Of a DNA stretch of 5,610 bases, positions 1 through 5,610 are shown piece by piece; position 1 is the stretch's first letter, and each line of letters starts with the position of its first letter. The position numbers and the translations under genes are program-made. The notes under the pieces were generated by a model that saw nothing but the letters and a program-made list of their open reading frames with translations, had not been told where the DNA came from and made no database searches. Origin of the DNA: Chlamydiota bacterium (GTDB lineage Bacteria > Chlamydiota > Chlamydiia > Chlamydiales > Rhabdochlamydiaceae). Location of the stretch: assembly GCA_027348355.1 (NCBI GenBank), contig DAIEPN010000075.1, positions 1 through 5,610 of the forward strand, given 5' to 3'.

Positions 1-1
1 T

Positions 2-1057
2 ACAGCAGACATCTTAAAAACGGATGATCATGTTTCTCCAGATGGCCGTGTGATGGAGGTTTTAAGCGAACACTTATGTGAAGGCTGGCTTGAGGGATAT
101 CTTCTTACAGGACGGCATGGGTTATTTTCTTGTTACGAAGCCTTTGTTCATATCATAGATTCTATGTTTAACCAACATGCAAAATGGCTGAAGGTCTGTC
201 ATACTATCCCATGGAGACGTCCCATTGCTTCATTGAATTATTTACTTACTTCGCATGTATGGAGACAGGATCACAATGGGTTCAGTCACCAGGACCCGGG
301 TTTTATTGACCATGTTCTCAATAAAAAGGCAGGGGTAGTACGTGTATATTTACCACCGGATGCCAACACTCTCCTTTCTGTGACCGATCATTGTTTACGA
401 AGTCGCAACTATATCAATCTGATTGTCGCTGGTAAGCAGCCTGAGCTTCAGTGGCTGGATATGGAATCTGCGATTAAGCATTGTAGCGCGGGTCTTGGGA
501 TTTGGGAGTGGGCAAGCAATGATGAAGGCTGCGAACCAGATGTAATTATGGCTTGTGCCGGAGATGTTCCCACGATGGAAACTCTCGCCGCTGTTGAAAT
601 TCTTCGTCAGTATTTTCCGGATCTTAAGGTTCGAGTTGTCAACATAGTTGATTTAATGGTTCTACAGCCTCAAAGCGAACATCCACATGGATTGAGCGAC
701 AAGGATTATGACAGTATTTTCCCCAAAAACAAACATGTGATCTTTGCTTTTCATGGATATCCATCGGTTATCCATCGCCTCACTTATCGACGGACAAACT
801 ACCCTTATATGCATGTGCGTGGTTATAAAGAAGAGGGGACGACAACCACTCCCTTTGACATGGTGGTATTGAATGATCTTGATCGTTTCAATCTGGTAGG
901 AGATGTCATTGACCGTTTACCACAACTTACTTCTCGAGCTGGGCATGTCAAACAGTTTTTACGGGACAAGCTTTTGGAACATAAGGAATATGTTCAAAAA
1001 TATGGTGAGGATATGCCTGAGATTCGTAATTGGAAGTGGGGACTTGGTAAAAAGTGA
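2..1057 (+). CDS. xfp: Phosphoketolase (xylulose-5-P/fructose-6-P), C-terminal part, 5' truncated by window edge
   Basis: Thiamine-diphosphate enzyme of the cytoplasm that cleaves xylulose-5-phosphate (and often fructose-6-phosphate) with inorganic phosphate to acetyl phosphate plus glyceraldehyde-3-phosphate (or erythrose-4-phosphate). The reading frame is open from base 2, and the codons before the GTG at 50 still read as family sequence (..SPDGR, then VMEVLSEH), so GTG 50 is not the true start and the gene begins upstream. The visible 351 residues are a bit under half of a usual ~790-residue protein. Family hallmarks: LLTGRHG (101-121) and SCYEAF (128-145) in the transketolase-like pyrimidine domain, [14 protein letters not shown] (260-301), and the phosphoketolase C-terminal domain with HPHGLSD (680-700) and [15 protein letters not shown] (818-862). 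No frameshift or internal stop is seen. The TGA overlaps the ackA start by four bases, which supports an operon supplying acetyl phosphate to acetate kinase. Substrate preference (Xu5P only or dual) cannot be read from this part. Confidence 0.96.
   Translation, partial: TADILKTDDHVSPDGRVMEVLSEHLCEGWLEGYLLTGRHGLFSCYEAFVHIIDSMFNQHAKWLKVCHTIPWRRPIASLNYLLTSHVWRQDHNGFSHQDPGFIDHVLNKKAGVVRVYLPPDANTLLSVTDHCLRSRNYINLIVAGKQPELQWLDMESAIKHCSAGLGIWEWASNDEGCEPDVIMACAGDVPTMETLAAVEILRQYFPDLKVRVVNIVDLMVLQPQSEHPHGLSDKDYDSIFPKNKHVIFAFHGYPSVIHRLTYRRTNYPYMHVRGYKEEGTTTTPFDMVVLNDLDRFNLVGDVIDRLPQLTSRAGHVKQFLRDKLLEHKEYVQKYGEDMPEIRNWKWGLGKK
1054..1057 (+). promoter_or_regulatory. GTGA stop/start overlap coupling xfp and ackA
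   Basis: The ackA start codon GTG (1054-1056) overlaps the xfp stop TGA (1055-1057). Such four-base overlaps normally mean that the ribosome finishing the upstream gene re-initiates on the downstream one, keeping the two enzymes in proportion. The nearest purine-rich stretch (GGGGA 1038-1042) is 11 bases away, further than ideal, which makes coupling more likely than independent initiation. Confidence 0.75.
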
Positions 1058-2265
1058 AAATTTTCATCTTAAATCGAGGTTCCAGCAGTATCAAATGTTT
1101 TTTGTATGATTGTAAAAATTTCCTTCATCATTTGATCAATCCTGTATGGGAATCTCATTTGCAATGGAAGAATAATTTTGAAAACCCTTCTTTAATGATA
1201 AAAAAGGATGGGGAAAAACATTTTGAGAAGGTTCAGGAGAAAACAGCAAGCTCAGCATTAAAGCATCTAATGACCTTTTTGTATCAAGGAAAGACGGCCT
1301 TAGTCAGTTCTCTTGATGAAATAGATGTTATAGGTCATCGCATTGTTCATGGAGGGAGATTTTTTAGCGAAAGTGTCATCATTACACCACAAGTCAAAGA
1401 GAAAATCCGTCTTCTCTCCGAACTCGCCCCTCTCCATAATCTGCCAGAACTGGAAGCCGTTGAAATCTTGGAACAGCTGTGTAAAAAAACACCTCAAATT
1501 GCAGTGTTCGACACCTCTTTCCACCACACTTTACCACTTGCCACTCAAATTTATCCAGGACCTTATAAATGGTATGAAGAGGGCATACAACGCTACGGTT
1601 TTCACGGGATCAGCTTCCAATACTGTTCTAAAAGAGGAGCTGAAATTCTACAATGTGATCCGAATGGCTTACGGATGGTGATTTGTCATCTAGGATCAGG
1701 AGCTTCTCTTTGTGCAGTTAAAGATGGTCAAAGTATTGATACTACAATGGGATTTACTCCTTTGGAGGGTCTTATGATGGATACTCGCTCTGGATCTATC
1801 GATCCAGGGATAGTCCTTTATCTTTTAGGGAAAAAGAAGAAAAATCTAGAAGAGCTGTCGCATGAACTTTATAAAGAATCTGGGTTATTGGGAATTTCGG
1901 GGGTATCGAGCGATATGCGTGATGTCATTGAGAAAAGTTTGAAGGGGGATATTCGAGCTTCAACTGCATTGGATATCTACATACATCGATTGAATACACT
2001 TATAGGTTCAATGATTGCTTCCTTGAAAGGGATAGATGTTCTTATCTTCACAGCTGGGATAGGAGAGAATGCTCCTCTTATAAGAGAACGAGTTTGTAAT
2101 GCTTTTTCTTTTTTGGACATGAAGCTAGATAAGGAGAAAAATGAGCAGATCTCTTCAGAAGATCGAGAACTCTCTATCAAGAGTTCTAAACTTAAGGTCC
2201 TTTTGATCCACACGCAAGAGGCATTTGAAATTGCCAGAGAGTGCTGGAAAAGGATAACTCTATGA
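1054..2265 (+). CDS. ackA: Acetate kinase
   Basis: Cytoplasmic ASKHA-fold kinase that interconverts acetyl phosphate + ADP and acetate + ATP; here it probably runs toward ATP, fed by the phosphoketolase. It has 403 residues, the normal family length. Start is GTG 1054: the first family motif (NRGSSSIK, residues 7-14) begins at residue 7, leaving no room for a later start. Recognisable motifs: HRIVHGG 95-101, LAPLHN 124-129, FDTSFH 152-157 with the presumed catalytic Asp153, YGFHGIS 181-187, HLGSGAS 212-218, [10 protein letters not shown] 242-251 with presumed Arg245, GIGEN 335-339, and HTQEA 386-390 with Glu389 in the place of the conserved metal-linked Glu. Residue 8 is Arg where well-studied enzymes have Ala (NAGSSS), and TQEA replaces the more usual T-x-EE. 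A GGGGA at 1038-1042 is a rather distant ribosome binding site, so translation probably depends on coupling to xfp. Propionate or butyrate kinase activity is possible, but the xfp linkage favours acetate. Confidence 0.96.
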   Translation: MKIFILNRGSSSIKCFLYDCKNFLHHLINPVWESHLQWKNNFENPSLMIKKDGEKHFEKVQEKTASSALKHLMTFLYQGKTALVSSLDEIDVIGHRIVHGGRFFSESVIITPQVKEKIRLLSELAPLHNLPELEAVEILEQLCKKTPQIAVFDTSFHHTLPLATQIYPGPYKWYEEGIQRYGFHGISFQYCSKRGAEILQCDPNGLRMVICHLGSGASLCAVKDGQSIDTTMGFTPLEGLMMDTRSGSIDPGIVLYLLGKKKKNLEELSHELYKESGLLGISGVSSDMRDVIEKSLKGDIRASTALDIYIHRLNTLIGSMIASLKGIDVLIFTAGIGENAPLIRERVCNAFSFLDMKLDKEKNEQISSEDRELSIKSSKLKVLLIHTQEAFEIARECWKRITL

Positions 2266-2266
2266 A

Positions 2267-2271
2267 AAGGA
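2267..2271 (+). promoter_or_regulatory. Ribosome binding site of the proton ATPase
   Basis: AAGGA at 2267-2271 lies 7 bases before the ATG at 2279. It sits in the 13-bp gap right after the ackA stop (2263-2265). There is no room for a promoter or terminator in the gap, so the ATPase is very likely on the same transcript as ackA. Confidence 0.7.
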
Positions 2272-2278
2272 TGATACT

Positions 2279-4774
2279 ATGGATATAAGTTCTTTCCACT
2301 CAGAAGAAGCTCAAAAAAAGGGATATGATGAATTATTTATAGAGCTTGAAAGCAGTAAAGAAGGACTTAAAGCATCGGATGCAGCATTAAGACTACAAAA
2401 ATGTGGACCAAATTCTATTGAAGAAATAAGAACTTCCCTTTTTGTTAAATTCTTTCGTTATTTTTGGGGACCAATTCCGTGGATGATTGAGATTGCCGGT
2501 ATTTTGTCTCTTGTAGTTCACCACTATGTCGATTTTTATATTATTTTAACTCTACTCCTTGTCAATGGACTTGTTGATTTTTTAGAAGAGTTTCAAGCGG
2601 GAAATGCGGTTGAAGAACTGAAGAAGAAATTAGCTCCAAAATGTCTTGTAAAACGAGATGGAAAATGGCAAGAGTTGGATGCAGTTCAACTTGTTCCAGG
2701 AGATATCATTCGGCTAAGACTTGGGAATATTATCCCCGCTGATGCCAAACTTATAGAAGGTGATTACCTCACTGTAGATCAATCCACCTTAACAGGGGAA
2801 TCTCTTCCTGTTACAAAAAAAATAAATGATCTGGTTTTCTCGGGATCTGTTGCGAAGCAGGGAGAAATGATCGCTTTAGTGACGGCAACAGGACAAAATA
2901 CTTTTTTTGGTAAAACAACGCAGTTAGTGGAAAAGGCAAAACCTGTTTCTCATTTTCAAAAGGCTGTTTTGCAAATTGGCGATTATTTGATTTATATAAG
3001 CTTAGGCTTAGCATGTCTTCTAATCCTTGTTCAGATTGCTAGAGGTGCATCTTTTTTAGAACTCGCTCAGTTTGTTCTGATCCTTATTATCGCTTCTATC
3101 CCTGTTGCTATGCCTGCAGTGCTGTCTGTTACAATGGCACTTGGCGCTCTTAAGCTTTCAAGAATGAAAGCTGTTGTTACAAAATTGGAGTCGATTGAAG
3201 AGATCGCAGGAATTGATATTCTTTGTTGCGATAAGACAGGAACCCTTACACAGAATCAATTGAAGTTAGGAACGCCTACGGTTTTTAAAAACATAAACGA
3301 GCAAACTGCAATTCTTTATGGAGCCCTTGCTTCTAAAGAGGAAAATCAGGATCCGATTGATCTTGCCCTTCTTAAGGGCATGAAGAATCCAGATGAGTTA
3401 AAAGCATTTATGCAAGAGAAATTCATTCCGTTTGATCCTGTAAGAAAAAGAACAGATGCTACTATTCGAGACTCTAAAGGAGATGCTTTTTATGTTGCAA
3501 AAGGAGCTCCACAGGTCATTATAGAGCTTTGTCATCCTGAAGAATCTTTTGAAAAAGAAGTGAATGAGGCAGTAATGCGCTTTGCAGAAAAAGGTTATCG
3601 TACTCTAGGAGTAGCTCGCTCCCATGATGAAAAATCATGGGAATTTCTTGGACTACTCCCTCTGTATGACCCTCTTAGAGAAGATTCTGTAGAGACAATT
3701 AAGAATGCTCAAGAGCATGGGATCAAAATCAAGATGCTTACAGGGGATAACATTGCCATTGCAAAAGAGATCGCACATCAGCTTCATATTGGAGATAATA
3801 TTTCGGTTGCAGATCAACTTATCACAAAAAAAGGGGATTTCAATTCAACCGAAGTTGTGGAGAAAATAGAAAAAAGTGATGGTTTTGCTCAGATCTTTCC
3901 AGAACATAAATATGAGATAGTAAAAGCCCTACAAAATGGTAAGCATATTGTGGGAATGACAGGAGATGGTGTGAACGATGCCCCTTCTTTAAAACAAGCA
4001 GATGTAGGCATTGCTGTGAGCGGGGCTACAGATGCTGCATGTGCAGCCGCTTCTTTAGTCTTACTCGCACCGGGCCTTACCGTTATTATCAAAGCTATAG
4101 AAGAAGCAAGGCGTATCTTTGAAAGAATGAATAGTTATTCCATTTATCGCATTGCCGAGACGATTAGAATCATGCTTTTTATGGTTGCTTCCATCATCAT
4201 TTTCAATTTTTATCCTGTAACGGCCATTATGATCATCTTACTCGCTTTGCTCAATGACGTTCCGATTCTTGCCATTGCTTATGATCACACTTTAGTTGAT
4301 ACAGAGCCAGTCAGATGGCAAATGAAACGAGTTCTTACCATTGCGACAGCGTTAGGTTTTGTTGGTATTATTGAAACATTTATCCTTTTATATATTGCTA
4401 AAGATATTCTTCTTTTGACTCTCCCTGAGATACAATCTTTTATTTTTCTTAAGCTATCTGTAGCAGGACATCTAACTTTATTTATAGCTCGTACAAAAAA
4501 CACCTTTTTTTCAAAACCTTATCCGGCTCCCATTTTACTCATTTCTATCCTTGCAACACAAGTGATCGCAGCGCTCTTTGTAGGTTTTGGGGTATTTGTG
4601 ACGGCAATTTCTTGGGAGTACATTGGGCTTATTTGGGCTTATGCACTTACCTGGATGTTTATTGAAGATGGGATAAAAGTTCTTCTCTATCGACATTTAG
4701 ATTTTAGAGGTTCACATCATCAAAAGTTCCTTAGGAAAATCAAAGAGCCTTTTCGTTCCCATTTTCGAAAGTAA
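2279..4774 (+). CDS. P3A-type plasma-membrane H+-transporting ATPase
   Basis: Single-subunit P-type ATPase that exports protons at the expense of ATP. It has 831 residues. Order of parts: N-terminal cation-ATPase segment (about 15-60); M1-M2 (66-100); actuator domain with TGES 172-175; M3-M4 (235-290) with PVAMP 275-279; phosphorylation site DKTGTLT 318-324 (Asp318); nucleotide-binding domain with FDPVRKRT 385-392 and KGAPQ 408-412; MLTGDN 486-491; hinge GDGVNDAP 562-569; M5-M10 (about 628-804). Residues matching the plant pump's proton site are present: Asn96 in M2 (AHA2 Asn106), Arg630 in M5 (Arg655) and Asp660 in M6 (Asp684, within LLNDVPILAIAYD). This, with PVAMP rather than the CPx of metal pumps, points to H+ over Ca2+, K+ or heavy metals. 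After M10 only a basic tail of about 25 residues remains, so the autoinhibitory C-terminal domain of plant and fungal pumps is missing. ATG 2279 is chosen for its AAGGA site and the normal N-terminal length. It is third in the xfp-ackA unit. Confidence 0.95.
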   Translation: MDISSFHSEEAQKKGYDELFIELESSKEGLKASDAALRLQKCGPNSIEEIRTSLFVKFFRYFWGPIPWMIEIAGILSLVVHHYVDFYIILTLLLVNGLVDFLEEFQAGNAVEELKKKLAPKCLVKRDGKWQELDAVQLVPGDIIRLRLGNIIPADAKLIEGDYLTVDQSTLTGESLPVTKKINDLVFSGSVAKQGEMIALVTATGQNTFFGKTTQLVEKAKPVSHFQKAVLQIGDYLIYISLGLACLLILVQIARGASFLELAQFVLILIIASIPVAMPAVLSVTMALGALKLSRMKAVVTKLESIEEIAGIDILCCDKTGTLTQNQLKLGTPTVFKNINEQTAILYGALASKEENQDPIDLALLKGMKNPDELKAFMQEKFIPFDPVRKRTDATIRDSKGDAFYVAKGAPQVIIELCHPEESFEKEVNEAVMRFAEKGYRTLGVARSHDEKSWEFLGLLPLYDPLREDSVETIKNAQEHGIKIKMLTGDNIAIAKEIAHQLHIGDNISVADQLITKKGDFNSTEVVEKIEKSDGFAQIFPEHKYEIVKALQNGKHIVGMTGDGVNDAPSLKQADVGIAVSGATDAACAAASLVLLAPGLTVIIKAIEEARRIFERMNSYSIYRIAETIRIMLFMVASIIIFNFYPVTAIMIILLALLNDVPILAIAYDHTLVDTEPVRWQMKRVLTIATALGFVGIIETFILLYIAKDILLLTLPEIQSFIFLKLSVAGHLTLFIARTKNTFFSKPYPAPILLISILATQVIAALFVGFGVFVTAISWEYIGLIWAYALTWMFIEDGIKVLLYRHLDFRGSHHQKFLRKIKEPFRSHFRK
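3364..3380 (+). other. Short perfect inverted repeat inside the ATPase gene
   Basis: TGCCCTT (3364-3370) and AAGGGCA (3374-3380) form a perfect 7-bp stem around a 3-base loop, in the part coding for the nucleotide-binding domain. No T-run follows, so it is not an intrinsic terminator. It may be chance within codons for Leu-Ala-Leu-Leu-Lys-Gly. Confidence 0.35.
3608..3659 (+). other. Nested inverted repeat inside the ATPase gene
   Basis: TCCCATGAT (3620-3628) and ATCATGGGA (3634-3642) make a perfect 9-bp stem with loop GAAAA (3629-3633). An outer pair, GGAGTAG (3608-3614) and CTACTCC (3653-3659), is also perfect over 7 bp and encloses the first, so the mRNA could fold into one two-tier hairpin separated by an asymmetric internal loop (5 and 10 bases). 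It lies in codons for the nucleotide-binding domain, around residues 444-460. No T-tract follows, so it is not a terminator. Function unknown; possibly an mRNA stability or pausing element, or chance. Confidence 0.45.
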
Positions 4775-4809
4775 GTTGCAGTTTTTATTTGTCGCTAAAG
4801 CCAAGATAT

Positions 4810-4815
4810 GGAGGT
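4810..4815 (+). promoter_or_regulatory. Strong ribosome binding site that sets the glycosyltransferase start
   Basis: GGAGGT at 4810-4815 is a near-perfect Shine-Dalgarno sequence 6 bases before ATG 4822. It decides the start in favour of 4822 over the in-frame TTG at 4789, which would place this site inside the coding region, and over the later ATG at 4843. It is the best ribosome binding site in the window, so this gene does not need translational coupling to the ATPase. Confidence 0.85.
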
Positions 4816-4821
4816 GGTAGT

Positions 4822-5475
4822 ATGGATTATTCAGGCTTTAACATGTTTGATGGGATTGTCTACATTAACCTAGACCATCGAAAAGATCGAAAAAAAGAGC
4901 TCTTAGCCGAACTAAAGCGACTTCAGGTCCATAAAGAAAAAATTCATCGGATTGATGCTTTTTATGATTCTTTGAATGGGCACAGAGGATGTGCTCTAAG
5001 TCATTCAAAAGCGATCGAATTTGCTATTCAAAAAAAGTGGGGAAACGTCCTAATTTTAGAAGATGATTTCACTACAACCAAGACAATCGAAGAGATTACC
5101 TCAATTTTAAAGCAGTTTTCTCAAGTTTTACAAAATGAATGGGATGTTTTCTTGTTTGGGGGAAATATTAAATCTTATGAACCAACTCAGTTTGAGAAGA
5201 TAAGACGAAGTTTATCAGCCACCTGTGGTCACGCCTACGTAGTGAACTCTCATTACTTCGAAAAGTTGAAAACTCTTTTTGTTTCTTCCTATGATCTCAT
5301 GCAAAATGATTTTTTCTTTTTTCATTCACGTCAAAATGCTTTCGATCAGAAGTGGGATGTTTTGATGCAGCAGGACCGTTGGTATTTCATTGAGATTTTT
5401 GCTCAACAAAGAGTCTCCTATAGCGATATCGAGCTAAGGGATAAAGATCGTAGATATCGGCAGGATTTTGATTAA
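4822..5475 (+). CDS. Glycosyltransferase family 25 (LPS-biosynthesis type)
   Basis: Probable nucleotide-sugar-dependent glycosyltransferase of the GT25 family, whose known bacterial members add galactose or other sugars to lipooligosaccharide; the sugar and acceptor here are unknown. The protein is 217 residues from ATG 4822, close to the length of compact bacterial members. Family features: the opening strand YINLDHRKDR 14-23, GCALSHSKAIE 56-66, the acidic metal/donor motif LILEDDF 77-83, CGHAYVV 135-141, and the closing QQRVSYSDIE 195-204. No signal peptide or membrane segment is seen, so it should act in the cytoplasm or at the inner face of the membrane. It lies 47 bp after the ATPase, with a T-rich gap but no clear terminator, so read-through is possible; the pathway is unrelated to acetate metabolism. 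Its base composition appears rather AT-rich. The fold is well supported, the substrate is not. Confidence 0.85.
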   Translation: MDYSGFNMFDGIVYINLDHRKDRKKELLAELKRLQVHKEKIHRIDAFYDSLNGHRGCALSHSKAIEFAIQKKWGNVLILEDDFTTTKTIEEITSILKQFSQVLQNEWDVFLFGGNIKSYEPTQFEKIRRSLSATCGHAYVVNSHYFEKLKTLFVSSYDLMQNDFFFFHSRQNAFDQKWDVLMQQDRWYFIEIFAQQRVSYSDIELRDKDRRYRQDFD

Positions 5476-5524
5476 ACGAAAATTTGAATCTATACGTAGG
5501 TTGCATTAATTTTTGTTTGCTTTG

Positions 5525-5541
5525 TCTTCTGCATTAGAAGA
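5525..5541 (+). other. Small AT-rich hairpin after the glycosyltransferase gene
   Basis: TCTTCT (5525-5530) and AGAAGA (5536-5541) are perfect inverted repeats around a 5-base loop, 50 bp past the glycosyltransferase stop. A short GTTTTAGT follows. The stem is weak and the T-run is only four bases, so this is at best a poor intrinsic terminator. It may instead be a regulatory site for the next gene, or chance. Confidence 0.3.
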
Positions 5542-5546
5542 AGTTT

Positions 5547-5555
5547 TAGTATAAA
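5547..5555 (+). promoter_or_regulatory. Possible -10 element for the downstream gene
   Basis: TATAAA (5550-5555), overlapping TAGTAT (5547-5552), resembles a sigma-70 -10 box and lies about 30 bases before the next start codon. The only -35-like sequence is TTGTCT (5522-5527), with a spacer of 19 or 22 bases that is longer than ideal. The whole gap 5476-5584 is AT-rich and shows nothing else recognisable. Weak evidence. Confidence 0.25.
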
Positions 5556-5584
5556 AAATCAATTGTAAGAAGAGGTCGATTCGT

Positions 5585-5610
5585 ATGACAGGTGTGCGCC
5601 ATGGTAAAAT
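5585..5610 (+). CDS. Start of an unidentified downstream gene, 3' truncated by window edge
   Basis: ATG 5585 is preceded by GAGGT (5572-5576) within a purine-rich stretch, with 8 bases between, a good initiation context. Only eight full codons are visible (MTGVRHGK), too few to assign a family. The frame stays open to the edge. A second ATG at 5601 in another frame lacks a comparable ribosome binding site. The gene may have its own promoter in the preceding 109-bp gap. Confidence 0.5.

Noticed and set aside
50..52. GTG at 50 as the start of the phosphoketolase gene
   Set aside because: The frame is open back to base 2 and the residues before it (including SPDGR) are typical phosphoketolase sequence, so the gene is cut by the window edge.
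1300..1527. Open frames on the minus strand within ackA and in the ATPase gene (1977-2213, 2811-3014, 3889-4092, 4285-4503)
   Set aside because: All lie opposite strongly conserved enzymes, are short, and their translations show no recognisable domain.
1343..1681. A 112-codon + strand frame inside ackA, out of phase with it
   Set aside because: It is fully covered by ackA, whose motifs run unbroken across the same stretch, and its translation is low in domain-like sequence; no sign of an ackA frameshift.
2262..2288. Eight-codon frame (MKRMILWI) starting at ATGA on the ackA stop
   Set aside because: It lacks its own ribosome binding site, overlaps the ATPase start and is shorter than any likely product; the AAGGA site and ATG 2279 explain the region.
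4034..4047. Palindrome GCTGCA-TG-TGCAGC in the ATPase gene
   Set aside because: The 2-base gap cannot form a normal hairpin loop, and the pattern arises from repeated Ala codons after the hinge motif.
4751..4790. Possible terminator after the ATPase: TTTCG/CGAAA pairing followed by a T-rich stretch
   Set aside because: The stem is only 5 bp with a 10-base loop, lies inside the coding end, and the T-run is separated from it; too weak to call.
4789..4821. TTG at 4789 as the glycosyltransferase start, adding 11 residues
   Set aside because: It would put the strong GGAGGT site inside the coding region, has no good ribosome binding site itself, and the extra residues (including GGG from the site) look translated by accident.

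Overview
The window holds the 3' part of one gene, three complete genes and the first few codons of a fifth. All lie on the + strand and are packed tightly, with almost no non-coding DNA. In order: the C-terminal part of a phosphoketolase (Xfp), an acetate kinase (AckA), a P3A-type plasma-membrane H+-ATPase, a small family 25 (GT25/LPS-type) glycosyltransferase, a short intergenic stretch, and the probable start of another gene cut off by the window edge. I see no tRNA, rRNA, CRISPR array, insertion sequence or long repeat.

The organism is bacterial: compact co-directional genes, Shine-Dalgarno sequences before three starts, and a GTG start that overlaps the preceding stop. G+C is moderate to low. 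The GT25 protein is of a kind usually tied to lipooligosaccharide or surface glycans and weakly suggests a Gram-negative cell. I cannot name the genus from sequence alone. The xfp part looks somewhat richer in G+C by eye than the ATPase and glycosyltransferase genes.

The first three genes look like one transcription unit. xfp and ackA share four bases (GTGA, 1054-1057), so their translation is probably coupled, and the ATPase starts 13 bp after ackA behind its own ribosome binding site. Functionally, phosphoketolase splits xylulose-5-P or fructose-6-P with phosphate to give acetyl phosphate. Acetate kinase converts that to acetate plus ATP. The proton pump spends ATP to expel H+. A reasonable inference is a module that ties substrate-level ATP synthesis and acid production to proton export (pH homeostasis or membrane energization). 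The xfp-ackA link is established knowledge; the functional tie to the pump is inferred from position only.

The glycosyltransferase follows the pump after 47 bp with no convincing terminator between them, so it may be read through from the operon, but nothing suggests a shared pathway. After it, a 109-bp gap holds a small AT-rich hairpin and a weak -10-like sequence ahead of the next probable start at 5585. No wholly new system is evident. The points most worth a second look are the three-gene layout, the pump's lack of a C-terminal regulatory domain, and two inverted repeats inside the pump gene.
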